DNA from: Phenylobacterium sp.
GTDB taxonomy: Bacteria > Pseudomonadota > Alphaproteobacteria > Caulobacterales > Caulobacteraceae
Length of the DNA: 51,902 bases
Reading direction: 5' to 3'
Assembly (NCBI RefSeq): GCF_025934275.1
Contig: NZ_JAICYI010000019.1
Location: 1-51,902 of the forward strand
The first letter of the stretch is position 1, and each line of letters starts with the position of its first letter. Below are positions 8,142 through 15,540 of this stretch, piece after piece. Both the position numbers and the translations under genes were made by a program. The notes under the pieces are model-generated. The model was not told where the DNA came from and ran no database searches. It saw only the letters and a program-made list of their open reading frames with translations.

Positions 8142-9356
8142 ATGGCGGATTTCGGAGGCGGCGCCGAGCTGGAGGCGTTCCGGGCCGAGGCGGCCGAGTG
8201 GCTGAAGGCCAACTTCCCCCCCTCGCTCAAGGGCAAGGCGGCGATGGCCGGCGCCGAGGGCCGCCAGCCCAAAGACGGCGACTTCGCCAAGTGGCGGCAG
8301 GCGCTGGGCGGGAAGGGCTGGACCGCGCCCACTTGGCCCAAGGAATACGGCGGCGGCGGGCTCTCGGCGCCCGAGGCGCGCGCCCTGCAGCAGGAGATGG
8401 CCAAGATCGGCGCCTTCAGCCCGCTGCAGGGCTACGGCATGGGCATCACCATGATCGGCCCGACGATCCTGGACTACGGCACCGAGGAGCAGAAGCGGAA
8501 GCACATCCCGCCGATCGTGAAGGGCGAGGTGCGCTGGTGCGTCGGCTATTCGGAACCGAACGCGGGCTCGGACCTGGCCTCGCTGCAGACGCGCTGCGAG
8601 GACAAGGGCGACCACTGGCTTATCAATGGGAGCAAGATCTGGACGAGCGGCGCGCAGTGGTCGGATTGGTGCGGCTGCCTCGTGCGGACCGACCCCGCGG
8701 CCAAGAAGCATGAGGGGATCAGCTTCATCCTCCTGGACATGCATCAGCCGGGCGTGGAGACGCGGCCGATCCCGTTGATCGCCGGCGACAGCCCGTTCTG
8801 CGAGACCTTCTTCACGGATGCGACGGCCCCGAAAGAGGCGATGCTCGGCAAGCTCAACGAGGGCTGGACGGTCGGCAAGCGGCTGCTGCAGCACGAGCGC
8901 GCGAGCCAGACCGGCGCCCCGCAGGGCGGCGGCCGGCAGACGCCGCTGCAGGAGATCGCCAAGCGCTACGTGGGCGAGGACGCCAAGGGCCGGATCGCCG
9001 ATCTGGATCTGCGCACACGGGTGGTGAAGAACGACATGGACGCGCGTGCGCATGCGCTGACCGTGGCGCGGGCGATGGCCGAGTCGCGCGGCTCGAACTC
9101 GCCGTCGAACGCGGTCTCGGTCTTGAAGAACTCGGCGACCCACGTGGCGCAGACGCGCTCAGAGCTGACGCTCGAGATCATGGGCCATCAGGGTCTGGGC
9201 TGGAACGGCGAGACGTTCAAGCCCGAGGAAATGGAGGCCGTGAGGGGCTGGCTGTTCGGCAAGGCGATGTCGATCTACGGCGGCTCGTTCGAGATCCAGA
9301 ACAACATCATCTCCAAGCGCATCCTGGGGCTGCCGGACACCACGCAATCGACTTAG
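8142..9356 (+). CDS. acyl-CoA dehydrogenase family protein
   Basis: 404 residues. N-terminal helical domain with PTWPKEYGGGGL, FAD/acyl-CoA segment YSEPNAGSDLASLQT, TSGAQWSDWCG, and C-terminal region ENNIISKRILGLP-like (QNNIISKRILGLP). A stretch near residue 260 (QTGAPQGGGRQTPLQEIAKRY) is longer than in classic short-chain enzymes, as in FadE-type relatives used for branched or cyclic acids. It probably oxidises an acyl-CoA in the cytoplasm. The gene ends 27 bp before a strong terminator, so it appears to be a single-gene unit. Confidence 0.93.
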   Translation: MADFGGGAELEAFRAEAAEWLKANFPPSLKGKAAMAGAEGRQPKDGDFAKWRQALGGKGWTAPTWPKEYGGGGLSAPEARALQQEMAKIGAFSPLQGYGMGITMIGPTILDYGTEEQKRKHIPPIVKGEVRWCVGYSEPNAGSDLASLQTRCEDKGDHWLINGSKIWTSGAQWSDWCGCLVRTDPAAKKHEGISFILLDMHQPGVETRPIPLIAGDSPFCETFFTDATAPKEAMLGKLNEGWTVGKRLLQHERASQTGAPQGGGRQTPLQEIAKRYVGEDAKGRIADLDLRTRVVKNDMDARAHALTVARAMAESRGSNSPSNAVSVLKNSATHVAQTRSELTLEIMGHQGLGWNGETFKPEEMEAVRGWLFGKAMSIYGGSFEIQNNIISKRILGLPDTTQST

Positions 9357-9382
9357 CGTCGAGGATCGCGCGCAAGCTTTAG

Positions 9383-9412
9383 GGCCGGCCCGGCGAAAGG
9401 GTCGGCCTTTTT
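9383..9412 (+). terminator. rho-independent terminator after the acyl-CoA dehydrogenase
   Basis: Arms 9383-9391 and 9399-9407 form a 9-bp G/C stem with one G-T wobble and a 7-base loop (GGCGAAA), followed by TTTTT. It separates the host gene from the phage-like cluster that begins at 9437. Confidence 0.85.
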
Positions 9413-9436
9413 CGTTTCAGACCGAAGGGAAGACCC

Positions 9437-9739
9437 ATGCCGACCGTCGGCCGGGGCGCGGATGCCCGCGCCCGCAAGTCCACACCAGCAACGCGGCTGC
9501 GAAAGCGGGCGCAAGGCCTTGGACCCAAGGCGATAAAGACTCTTGCGGCGCTCATGCAGGACGAGAAGAGCCCGGCCGCGATCCGTCTCGCCGCGGCGCG
9601 CGAGGTGCTGGACCGCGGCCACGGCCGTCCCAAGCTCGGCGGTGGTGAGGAGGGAGACGGCGGCTTCACGGTGATCCTGAAACGCTACTCCGACGTGACG
9701 GAGGAGGAGCTCGCGCGCAGCGACGAGGGCGAGCCTTGA
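9437..9739 (+). CDS. probable small terminase subunit-like phage protein
   Basis: 100 residues, basic N-terminus (GRGADARARKSTPATRLRKRAQ) then a helical segment LGPKAIKTLAALMQDEKSPAAIRLAAAREVLDRGHGRPK. The pattern of alanine-rich helices with AAREVLDRGHGRP is common in short proteins encoded directly before large terminase genes. Its stop overlaps the TTG start of the terminase gene (9736) by 4 bases, which supports a paired role in DNA packaging. It could instead be an unrelated phage DNA-binding protein. Confidence 0.7.
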   Translation: MPTVGRGADARARKSTPATRLRKRAQGLGPKAIKTLAALMQDEKSPAAIRLAAAREVLDRGHGRPKLGGGEEGDGGFTVILKRYSDVTEEELARSDEGEP

Positions 9740-11076
9740 GCGACGACGGGATGGCGGTCTTGCCGTTTCGCTGGGACCCGCGCGAATACCAGCGGCCACT
9801 GTGGAGGTATCTCGAAGCAGGAGGGAAGCGGGCTGACGTCGTCGCGCATCGCAGGTGGGGCAAGGACGAGGTGGCGCTGCACTGGGCGGCGTATGCGATC
9901 AGCCGGAAGCCCGGCACCTATTGGCATCTGCTCCCGGAGGCCAGCCAGGGCCGCAAGGCGATCTGGGACGCGGTCAATCCGCACACCGGGCGAAAACGCA
10001 TCAACGAGGCGTTTCCGTTGAAAACGCGCAAGAAGACCCGCGATTCCGAGATGATGGTCGAGTTCAAGAACGGCTCGACCTGGCAGGTCGCGGGGTCGGA
10101 CAACTACAACTCGCTGGTGGGCTCGCCGCCGGTGGGGGTGGTGTTCTCGGAGTGGGCGCTCGCGAAGCCGGACGCCTGGAGCTACATCCGCCCGATCCTG
10201 GCGGAGAACGCCGGCTGGGCGCTGTTCCTGTGGACGCCGCGCGGGCGAGGTCATGCGACGCGCGCCTTCGAGGCGAGGAGCCGCGATCCGGAGTGGTTCA
10301 CGCTGAAGTCGCCGGCTACGGCGACGGATGTGTTCTCGGCCGAGCAGCTGGCCCGCGAGCGCGCCGAGCTGATCGCCGAACTGGGCTCGCAGGCGGAGGG
10401 CGAGGCGAGGTTCGCCACCGAGTACCTGGTCGACTTCGAGGCCGCCGCGCCGGGAGCCTATTACGCCGCCCTGATCGGCGAGGCGGAGCGGGCCGGCCAG
10501 ATCGGACGGGTCCCCTTCGATCCGGCGCTCAAGGTGGACACCGCCTGGGACCTCGGCATCGACGACTACACGGCGATCTGGTTCTTCCAGCAGGCGGGGC
10601 GCGAGGTCCGCGTCCTCGACTACTACGAGACGCGCGGCCAGGGGCTGGATGCGATCGTGCGCGAGGCGCTGGCGGGCCGGCCCTGGACCTTCGGCGCGCA
10701 CCATCTGCCGCACGACGTCATGGTGCGCGAGCTCGGGGCAGCCGGTCGCTCGCGCTACGAGACGCTGCAGGGGCTGGGCCTTGCCGGAATCGAGGTCGGC
10801 GCGGCGATGGAGGCGGAGGAGCGGATCAACGCCGTGCGGCTGATGATCCCCTTGTGCTGGTTCGACGCCGAGCGTTGCGGGCTGGGCCTCGAGAGGCTGC
10901 GCGCCTATCGCAAGCGCTGGAGCCGGGCGACGCGAAGCTACGCCGGGCCGCTGCACGACGAGGCGAGCCATGCGGCCGACGCCTTCGGCGAGTTCGCCGC
11001 CAACCGGCGCGGCGGGTCCGGTCCGGCCCGGCCGGCGCGGCGGGTCACTCACGAGCCGCTGGGGTGGATGGGTTGA
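9736..11076 (+). CDS. phage terminase large subunit
   Basis: 446 residues from TTG 9736; ATG 9751 is an alternative. ATPase domain: Walker A-like HRRWGKD (38-44) and Walker B VGVVFSEW with the acidic pair around Glu139; a coupling region follows at LFLWTPRGRGH. Nuclease domain: VDTAWDLGIDD (Asp272 and Asp276/277 as metal ligands) and C-terminal HDEASHAADAFGEFA. It packages DNA into the prohead using ATP and cuts the concatemer. Its partner portal gene is 4.5 kb away, an unusual gap. Confidence 0.93.
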   Translation: MSDDGMAVLPFRWDPREYQRPLWRYLEAGGKRADVVAHRRWGKDEVALHWAAYAISRKPGTYWHLLPEASQGRKAIWDAVNPHTGRKRINEAFPLKTRKKTRDSEMMVEFKNGSTWQVAGSDNYNSLVGSPPVGVVFSEWALAKPDAWSYIRPILAENAGWALFLWTPRGRGHATRAFEARSRDPEWFTLKSPATATDVFSAEQLARERAELIAELGSQAEGEARFATEYLVDFEAAAPGAYYAALIGEAERAGQIGRVPFDPALKVDTAWDLGIDDYTAIWFFQQAGREVRVLDYYETRGQGLDAIVREALAGRPWTFGAHHLPHDVMVRELGAAGRSRYETLQGLGLAGIEVGAAMEAEERINAVRLMIPLCWFDAERCGLGLERLRAYRKRWSRATRSYAGPLHDEASHAADAFGEFAANRRGGSGPARPARRVTHEPLGWMG

Positions 11077-11282
11077 GCGAGATGTGGGTCCCGGAGGCGG
11101 CGCCTCCTCGGCCAGCTTCTGGCGGCGCCCGTCGCGCCACAGCAAGTCGGCGGCTGCGGCGAAACACAGGATCGCGAGCGCGGTAGCGGCGAGCAACGGC
11201 TCCAGGATCTTAATGGAGATCGTCGGGGTTCATCGACGCCGCAACGCACGAGGCCGAGCCTGAGACGAGCTCAGCGCCGCCC

Positions 11283-11726
11283 CTAGAGCAGACGCTCCAC
11301 GGTGTCGTGCTCCTGGGCGGCGGCGCGGATCAGGATGCGTCGCACGCCCTCCATCGCGCGAGCGGCCTTGGCCGTATAGGACAGCGCATGATGCTGCCGG
11401 CAGATCAGTCCCTCCTGCACCAGGGCGCGGACCTTGCGGCGCACGGTCTCCTCGGGGATGCCGCTCCCCTCGGAGAGGGATTTCACGTTGGTGGCGAGAC
11501 TCGGGAGCTCGGCCATTTCGTCGGCGAGGACCCGCTCGAGGTCGAGCCCTGAGGCGGCGTGGTGCTCGGCGGTCCGCAGGGCGACCAAGAGCATGATGTG
11601 GAGCTTTTCGATGTCGCCGGCGAAGAGGTGCTGGGCCTCGGTCAGGAGGTCGACGACCGGCGACACCAGATCCTTGACGATCCGCGTGTAGTTCTCGCGC
11701 AGCAGGGGTTCCAGGGGATGCGTCAT
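11283..11726 (-). CDS. winged-helix transcriptional regulator, MarR-like
   Basis: 147 residues from ATG 11726 (MTHPLEPL). An N-terminal helical segment (YTRIVKDLVSPVVDLLTEAQHLFAGDIEKLHIMLLVALRTAEHH) is followed by a winged helix: SLATNVKSLSEGSGIPEETVRRKVRALVQEGLI and a wing near HHALSYTAKA. It most likely binds DNA as a dimer. It is transcribed toward the terminase gene and lies inside the phage-like cluster. A GGAAC-N16-CGTT promoter sits only 12 bases upstream of the start, implying a near-leaderless stress-induced mRNA. The target is unknown. Confidence 0.8.
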   Translation of the reverse strand: MTHPLEPLLRENYTRIVKDLVSPVVDLLTEAQHLFAGDIEKLHIMLLVALRTAEHHAASGLDLERVLADEMAELPSLATNVKSLSEGSGIPEETVRRKVRALVQEGLICRQHHALSYTAKAARAMEGVRRILIRAAAQEHDTVERLL

Positions 11727-11737
11727 CCCGCCGAACG

Positions 11738-11762
11738 AACGTGCGCCCGTCGGCCCCGTTCC
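11738..11762 (-). promoter_or_regulatory. sigma-EcfG-type promoter of the winged-helix regulator
   Basis: Minus-strand GGAAC (11762-11758), 16-base spacer, CGTT (11741-11738). The predicted transcription start is only a few bases before the ATG at 11726, so the message would be near-leaderless, or the true start codon may be further in (for example GTG codon 21). Confidence 0.7.
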
Positions 11763-11851
11763 GCAGGCAGGGGCCGCTCCGCGCTCAAGCCCGACTAGCG
11801 GCCCGAACCCGGGCGGCTTGGCGGGGCCGGCGTGCGGCCCCGCCGCAACGG

Positions 11852-12073
11852 TCACTTCGCAGGCGTTGCGTCCGACGTCTTGGCCATGTGGTGCTTGGCG
11901 TGGTGTTTCATGTGATGCGCCTTAGCGTGGCGCATCTTGTGATGGTGCTTGGCCGCCGCCGGCTTCTCCGGCGGATTGGGGATCGGCTGCATCGTACCTG
12001 CTTGGGCGAGCGCCGTCCCGGCGGACAGCGTCAGGGCGGCCACCAGGGCCACGCCGATCATCGTAGATTTCAA
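11852..12073 (-). CDS. small exported histidine-rich protein
   Basis: 73 residues. The start is taken at TTG 12073 because GGGAGG lies about 6 bases upstream; GTG 12079 abuts the ribosome site and ATG 12061 is too far. Signal peptide MKSTMIGVALVAALTLSAGTALA, then a short mature part with PIPNPPEKPAAAKHHHKMRHAKAHHMKHHAKHH: about a dozen His and several Met, typical of periplasmic metal binding (Cu, Ni or Zn). The metal and physiological role are not known from the sequence. Confidence 0.75.
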   Translation of the reverse strand: MKSTMIGVALVAALTLSAGTALAQAGTMQPIPNPPEKPAAAKHHHKMRHAKAHHMKHHAKHHMAKTSDATPAK

Positions 12074-12218
12074 GAACACCTCCCTCTGCTGGATTGCTCC
12101 GACGAATCAGAATCGTGCGCTTCCTCACAATCGGCAGCAAGCGGGATTGTCGCGGCCGGCGGGCGTGCTATCGCGGAGCCGCCGACGGACCTCCGACGGC
12201 GGTCCCACCGAGGCGCCC

Positions 12219-12485
12219 ATGGACCCGACCACCCACATCCTGGCGCTCGAAGCCCGGCTGGACGAGATGCAGGCGAGCCTGATGGCGCACGACCTGTTGG
12301 TGCGCGCGCTGCTGGCGCACCTGGCGCTCGCCGATCCCGAAGCCTTCAAGACCGTGGAGGCGAGCCTGGGCGGGCTGCGGTTCTTCCGCCAGGGCGGCGG
12401 CGGGGGCGAGTTGCCCAGGGAGGTCGCCGACGAGATCGCCCTGATCCTCAACGAGATCGACGCCCAGGTCGAAAAGCGCCGGTGA
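12219..12485 (+). CDS. small hypothetical protein
   Basis: 88 residues from ATG 12219 (MDPTTHILALEARLDEMQ). An N-terminal amphipathic, possibly coiled helix (LEARLDEMQASLMAHDLLVRALLAHLAL), a Gly-rich turn and a C-terminal acidic helix (EVADEIALILNEIDAQVEKRR). No membrane segment. Not recognised. It ends 79 bp before the histidine kinase gene and could be co-transcribed with it. Confidence 0.6.
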   Translation: MDPTTHILALEARLDEMQASLMAHDLLVRALLAHLALADPEAFKTVEASLGGLRFFRQGGGGGELPREVADEIALILNEIDAQVEKRR

Positions 12486-12564
12486 GGGCGCGGCTTCGGC
12501 TCCGTTAAGACACCGTTCTCCATACCTCGCTAGCGTCGGCGGTCCTGAGAGGAAATTGGGGCGG

Positions 12565-14382
12565 ATGTTCGATTCCTGGTTCGACGAGCGGTTCGTCAGC
12601 GCCGGGGCGCAAAGCTTTCGTTTGTCGCCGGTGCGGCTGGCGTTCGCTGGCATCCTCTGGTGGCTGCTGGGCTACGTGTCCGGCTGGGTCACCGCGAGCG
12701 TCTGGACCGCCGTGGTGCTGGCGCTGGAAATCCCGATGCGGCTCACGGCGCGCCCGATGGCCCGGGGCCAGCCGATCAGCCGCGCGCATGCCTGGGCGAC
12801 TTTCTGGACCTACGCCATCGCGATCTCGGCCTGGAGCAGCGTGGGCGTGATCCTCTGGGCCGCGCCGTCGCGCTCGTCGGACGTCGCGGCGGCGGCCTTT
12901 TTCGCGGGCCACCTGCTCTATGTGGAGGCCCATCACAGCCGTTCGCCCGGCGCCTTGATCCCCGCGACGCCGGCGCTGGCCGCGCCGCTGCTCACGCTCG
13001 GGCTCTCGCCGCACTTCTCCGGCATGGACCAGGTGGTGGTGATGATCACCATGCTGGCCGTGGTCGGCCACGCCATGATCGGCATCTACGTCGGTTCGGA
13101 GAACTTCAAGCAACTGGTGGGCGTGACCCGGCAACTGCGGCGGCAGAAGGAGCGCGCCGAGATGGCGAGCGCCGAGATGGCCGCCGCCCGCGACGAGGCG
13201 GAGGCGGCCAGCCGCGCCAAAAGCGCCTTCCTTGCCACGATGAGCCACGAGGTCCGCACGCCGCTGAACGGCGTGCTGGGCATGGCGCAGGCCATGTCGG
13301 CCGACCCCCAGCTCTCGGCGGGGCACCGGGCGCAGCTGCAGGTGATCCGCGACTCCGGCGAGGCCCTGCTGGCGGTGTTGAACGACATCCTCGACCTCTC
13401 GAAGGTGGAGGCGGGCAAGCTCGAGCTTGAGATCCTCGAATTCGACCTGGCCGAGGTCGCCCGCGGCGCGCACCAGGCGTTCGCAGCCGTCGCCGCCGAG
13501 AAGGGACTCGAGTTCGAGCTGATCTTCGCGCCAGCGGCCGGGGGCCGCTACCGCGGCGATCCCACGCGGATCCGGCAGATTCTCTACAACCTGATGTCCA
13601 ACGCGATGAAGTTCACCGACCGGGGTGGGATCCGCGTGCTGATCGATCGCGCTGACGAGCGGCTGACCATCGCCGTGGAAGACACCGGCATCGGCATCCC
13701 CCCGGAACATCTGGAGCGGCTGTTCGGAAAATTCGAACAGGCCGACGCCTCGACGACCCGCCGCTACGGCGGCGCCGGGTTGGGGCTGTCCATCTGCCGC
13801 GAGCTGGCGAGCCTGATGGGCGGCACGATCGCGGCCGAGAGCCGGCCGGGCGAGGGCGCGCGATTCACCCTGACGCTGCCGCTGGAGCGCATCGGCGAGG
13901 CGGCCCGGCGGCGGCCCGCCTCGATGCGCCGCCCGAAGCCCGTGCGCCGGGCGCGGGCGCGGCCGCCCAAGCTGCTGGCGGCGGAGGACAACGCGGTCAA
14001 CCAGCTGGTGCTGAAGCTGCTCCTGGCGGAGGTGGGCATAGAGCCGGTGCTGGTGGAGACCGGCGCCGAGGCGTTCGCCGCGTGGGAGGCCGAGCCTTTC
14101 GACCTGGTCCTGATGGACATCCAGATGCCGGTGATGGACGGCCCCACGGCGGCGCGCGCGATCCGCGCGGCGGAGGCGGCGAGCGGTCGGCCGCGCACCC
14201 CGATCGTGGCGCTGAGCGCCAACGCCATGGCCCATCAGGTCGCCGAGTACCTGGCGGCAGGCATGGACAACCATGTGGCGAAGCCGATCGACGCCCGCAG
14301 GCTCTACGAGGTGATCGACGCCGCCCTCGCCGAAGCGGCCGATGGGACGAGAGGCCGGCAGGCCGCACGGCGGCGGGCTTAG
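12565..14382 (+). CDS. membrane hybrid histidine kinase with C-terminal receiver
   Basis: About 605 residues from ATG 12565; an in-frame TTG at 12556 is an alternative. The N-terminal ~180 residues have several hydrophobic segments (for example FAGILWWLLGYVSGWVTASVW and WTYAIAISAWSSVGVILW). Then come a coiled linker, HisKA with MSHEVRTPLNG (His228), HATPase with N box NLMSNAMKFTDRG, G1 VEDTGIGIP and G2 GGAGLGLSIC, and a receiver domain with the phospho-acceptor in LMDIQMPVMDG (Asp518) and the conserved Lys in VAKPID. No phosphotransfer domain is fused, so an HPt partner elsewhere is expected. Confidence 0.93.
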   Translation: MFDSWFDERFVSAGAQSFRLSPVRLAFAGILWWLLGYVSGWVTASVWTAVVLALEIPMRLTARPMARGQPISRAHAWATFWTYAIAISAWSSVGVILWAAPSRSSDVAAAAFFAGHLLYVEAHHSRSPGALIPATPALAAPLLTLGLSPHFSGMDQVVVMITMLAVVGHAMIGIYVGSENFKQLVGVTRQLRRQKERAEMASAEMAAARDEAEAASRAKSAFLATMSHEVRTPLNGVLGMAQAMSADPQLSAGHRAQLQVIRDSGEALLAVLNDILDLSKVEAGKLELEILEFDLAEVARGAHQAFAAVAAEKGLEFELIFAPAAGGRYRGDPTRIRQILYNLMSNAMKFTDRGGIRVLIDRADERLTIAVEDTGIGIPPEHLERLFGKFEQADASTTRRYGGAGLGLSICRELASLMGGTIAAESRPGEGARFTLTLPLERIGEAARRRPASMRRPKPVRRARARPPKLLAAEDNAVNQLVLKLLLAEVGIEPVLVETGAEAFAAWEAEPFDLVLMDIQMPVMDGPTAARAIRAAEAASGRPRTPIVALSANAMAHQVAEYLAAGMDNHVAKPIDARRLYEVIDAALAEAADGTRGRQAARRRA

Positions 14383-14395
14383 TTCTTGACGGCCG

Positions 14396-14420
14396 CGGGT
14401 GTTGTCTCAGTTTGAATTCC
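14396..14420 (+). repeat. dispersed element S, copy A
   Basis: Contains GTTGTCTCAGTTTGAAT. Related copies lie at 18821-18845 and 14769-14792 on the minus strand. It ends about 53 bp before ATG 14473, the same spacing as copy B to its gene, which suggests a promoter or operator role. Confidence 0.55.
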
Positions 14421-14472
14421 GAGGTCGTTGTCGAGCATCGCGCACGCCGGCGCCCCCCGCTATGGTAGCCGG

Positions 14473-14703
14473 ATGGAAACCCCCGAAGAGATCAGGGTCC
14501 GCTGGCGCTATCTGCGCGACCTGCTGATTGAACAGCTTGGCCGTTTTGAGAGCGGCTCCATCCAGATGCGCCACGAGGACACAAACGTAAGCACGGACGC
14601 CATATGGGTGCTCAAGCAGAGCATCCAGGATTTCGACGCGCTGATTACCGAGAGCGAAGATAAGGATGCCGAAAGGCCCTCGCGGGGAGAAGCGCTCCGC
14701 TGA
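14473..14703 (+). CDS. small hypothetical protein of the phage-like cluster
   Basis: 76 residues (METPEEIRVRWRYLRDLLIEQ). Two predicted helices flank a short strand region (SGSIQMRHEDTNVSTDAIWVL), with a hydrophilic charged tail. A longer minus-strand reading frame overlaps it (14407-14709), but its translation looks like a shadow of this one. The layout helix, Gly turn, helix loosely resembles the small minus-strand protein at 18585, which carries the same upstream element. No family recognised. Confidence 0.55.
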   Translation: METPEEIRVRWRYLRDLLIEQLGRFESGSIQMRHEDTNVSTDAIWVLKQSIQDFDALITESEDKDAERPSRGEALR

Positions 14704-14768
14704 CGCCATCGGCCGCTCGCGCGGCGAATATTCCGTGGGCCAGAGACGTCAACCAGGGCGACGCATCA

Positions 14769-14792
14769 GAATTTCGAACTGAAACACCACCC
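14769..14792 (-). repeat. dispersed element S, copy C
   Basis: Minus-strand GGTGGTGTTTCAGTTCGAAA, a diverged copy of the element at 14396 and 18821. It directly abuts repeat R copy 2 and replaces its -35 region. No convincing gene starts at the expected distance on the minus strand. Confidence 0.5.
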
Positions 14793-14793
14793 G

Positions 14794-14844
14794 GCCGCGC
14801 GCGAATTTGCGACATTTCGGGCAGGGTTGAGAGCTGCGCCTGGA
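14794..14844 (+). repeat. dispersed intergenic repeat R, copy 2
   Basis: CGCGCGAATTTGCGA followed by CATTTCGGGCAGGGTTGAGA and TGCGCCTGGA. A GACATT at 14811-14816 matches the -10 position of the other copies, but the -35 position reads CACCCG, so promoter strength is doubtful. It lies 60 bp upstream of the lysozyme gene. Confidence 0.7.
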
Positions 14845-14904
14845 GCGGAGCGCGCGGCAACGCTTGACGGAAGCTGACCGGCTTCGGCCGGCGCGAGATG
14901 ATCC

Positions 14905-15390
14905 ATGACAATCGAACATGATGAGCCCGCCGGCGGCGCGGCGCTCGCGCGCCTGCGCCAGATCCTGGCGGCGGAGGAGGGGCGCCGCACGCGCGTCTAT
15001 CCCGACACGCTCGGACGCCTGACCGTGGGGATCGGCCACCTGGTCCGTCCCGAAGACGAGCTGAAGTCAGGGGACGTGATCTCCGAGGCGCGGGTGGATG
15101 CGCTGTTCGAGAAGGATGGCGCCCGCGCCTTGGCGGCGGCCGCGGCCCAGGCGGCCGAGGCGGGGATCACGAGCGCCGACTTCGTCGTGCGGCTCGCCGC
15201 GGTGAACTTCCAGCTCGGGACCGGCTGGACGGCGGTGTTCCCGAAGACCTGGGCCCTCGTCATGGCCGGCGACTACCGGGCGGCGGCGGGCGAGCTGGAA
15301 GACTCCCTCTGGGCGCGGCAGACGCCGCGACGGGTCGCGGCCTTCCAGGCTGCGCTCCGGCAGCTCTCACGAAAAACGAACGGGAATTGA
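14905..15390 (+). CDS. phage-type lysozyme (GH24 endolysin)
   Basis: 161 residues. The catalytic triad spacing of T4 lysozyme (E-x8-D-x5-T) is present as Glu25, Asp34 and Thr40 in EEGRRTRVYPDT and RLTVGIGH. It should cleave the beta-1,4 bond between MurNAc and GlcNAc at lysis. No signal peptide or anchor is visible, so release would need a holin; candidates lie at 27572-28054. Its position before the portal gene, far from the other lysis genes, is unusual. Confidence 0.9.
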   Translation: MTIEHDEPAGGAALARLRQILAAEEGRRTRVYPDTLGRLTVGIGHLVRPEDELKSGDVISEARVDALFEKDGARALAAAAAQAAEAGITSADFVVRLAAVNFQLGTGWTAVFPKTWALVMAGDYRAAAGELEDSLWARQTPRRVAAFQAALRQLSRKTNGN

Positions 15391-15406
15391 TGTTCGCAGT
15401 TTGTTC

Positions 15407-15463
15407 TTGACGTCCGCGCGCGAATTTGCGATAATTCGGGCACGGTTGAGAATTGCGCCTCGA
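15407..15463 (+). promoter_or_regulatory. repeat R copy 3 with a strong sigma-70-type promoter, upstream of the portal gene
   Basis: TTGACG (15407-15412), exactly 17 bases, GATAAT (15430-15435): near-consensus housekeeping promoter. The downstream tail GGTTGAGAATTGCGCCTCGA is shared with copies 1 and 2. A perfect 6-bp hairpin (GCCCGC/GCGGGC) follows at about 15465. It probably drives the portal and downstream structural genes. Confidence 0.75.
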
Positions 15464-15540
15464 GGCCCGCGAAGGATTGACGCGGGCGCGGCGTAGGGCC
15501 TTCCGATCCTGAAATCTGGGGCGGCTTCCTTGAGCCGCGC

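Noticed and set aside
11049..11196. Minus-strand frame with a hydrophobic start (LLAATALAILCFAAAADLLW) after the terminase gene
   Set aside because: It has no ATG or clear ribosome site and runs without a stop deep into the antisense strand of the terminase gene, as expected of a high-GC shadow frame. A very short real membrane peptide cannot be excluded.
14407..14709. 100-residue minus-strand frame opposite the gene at 14473
   Set aside because: Its translation lacks a natural protein profile and mirrors the plus-strand gene, which has sensible helical structure and element S at the conserved distance.
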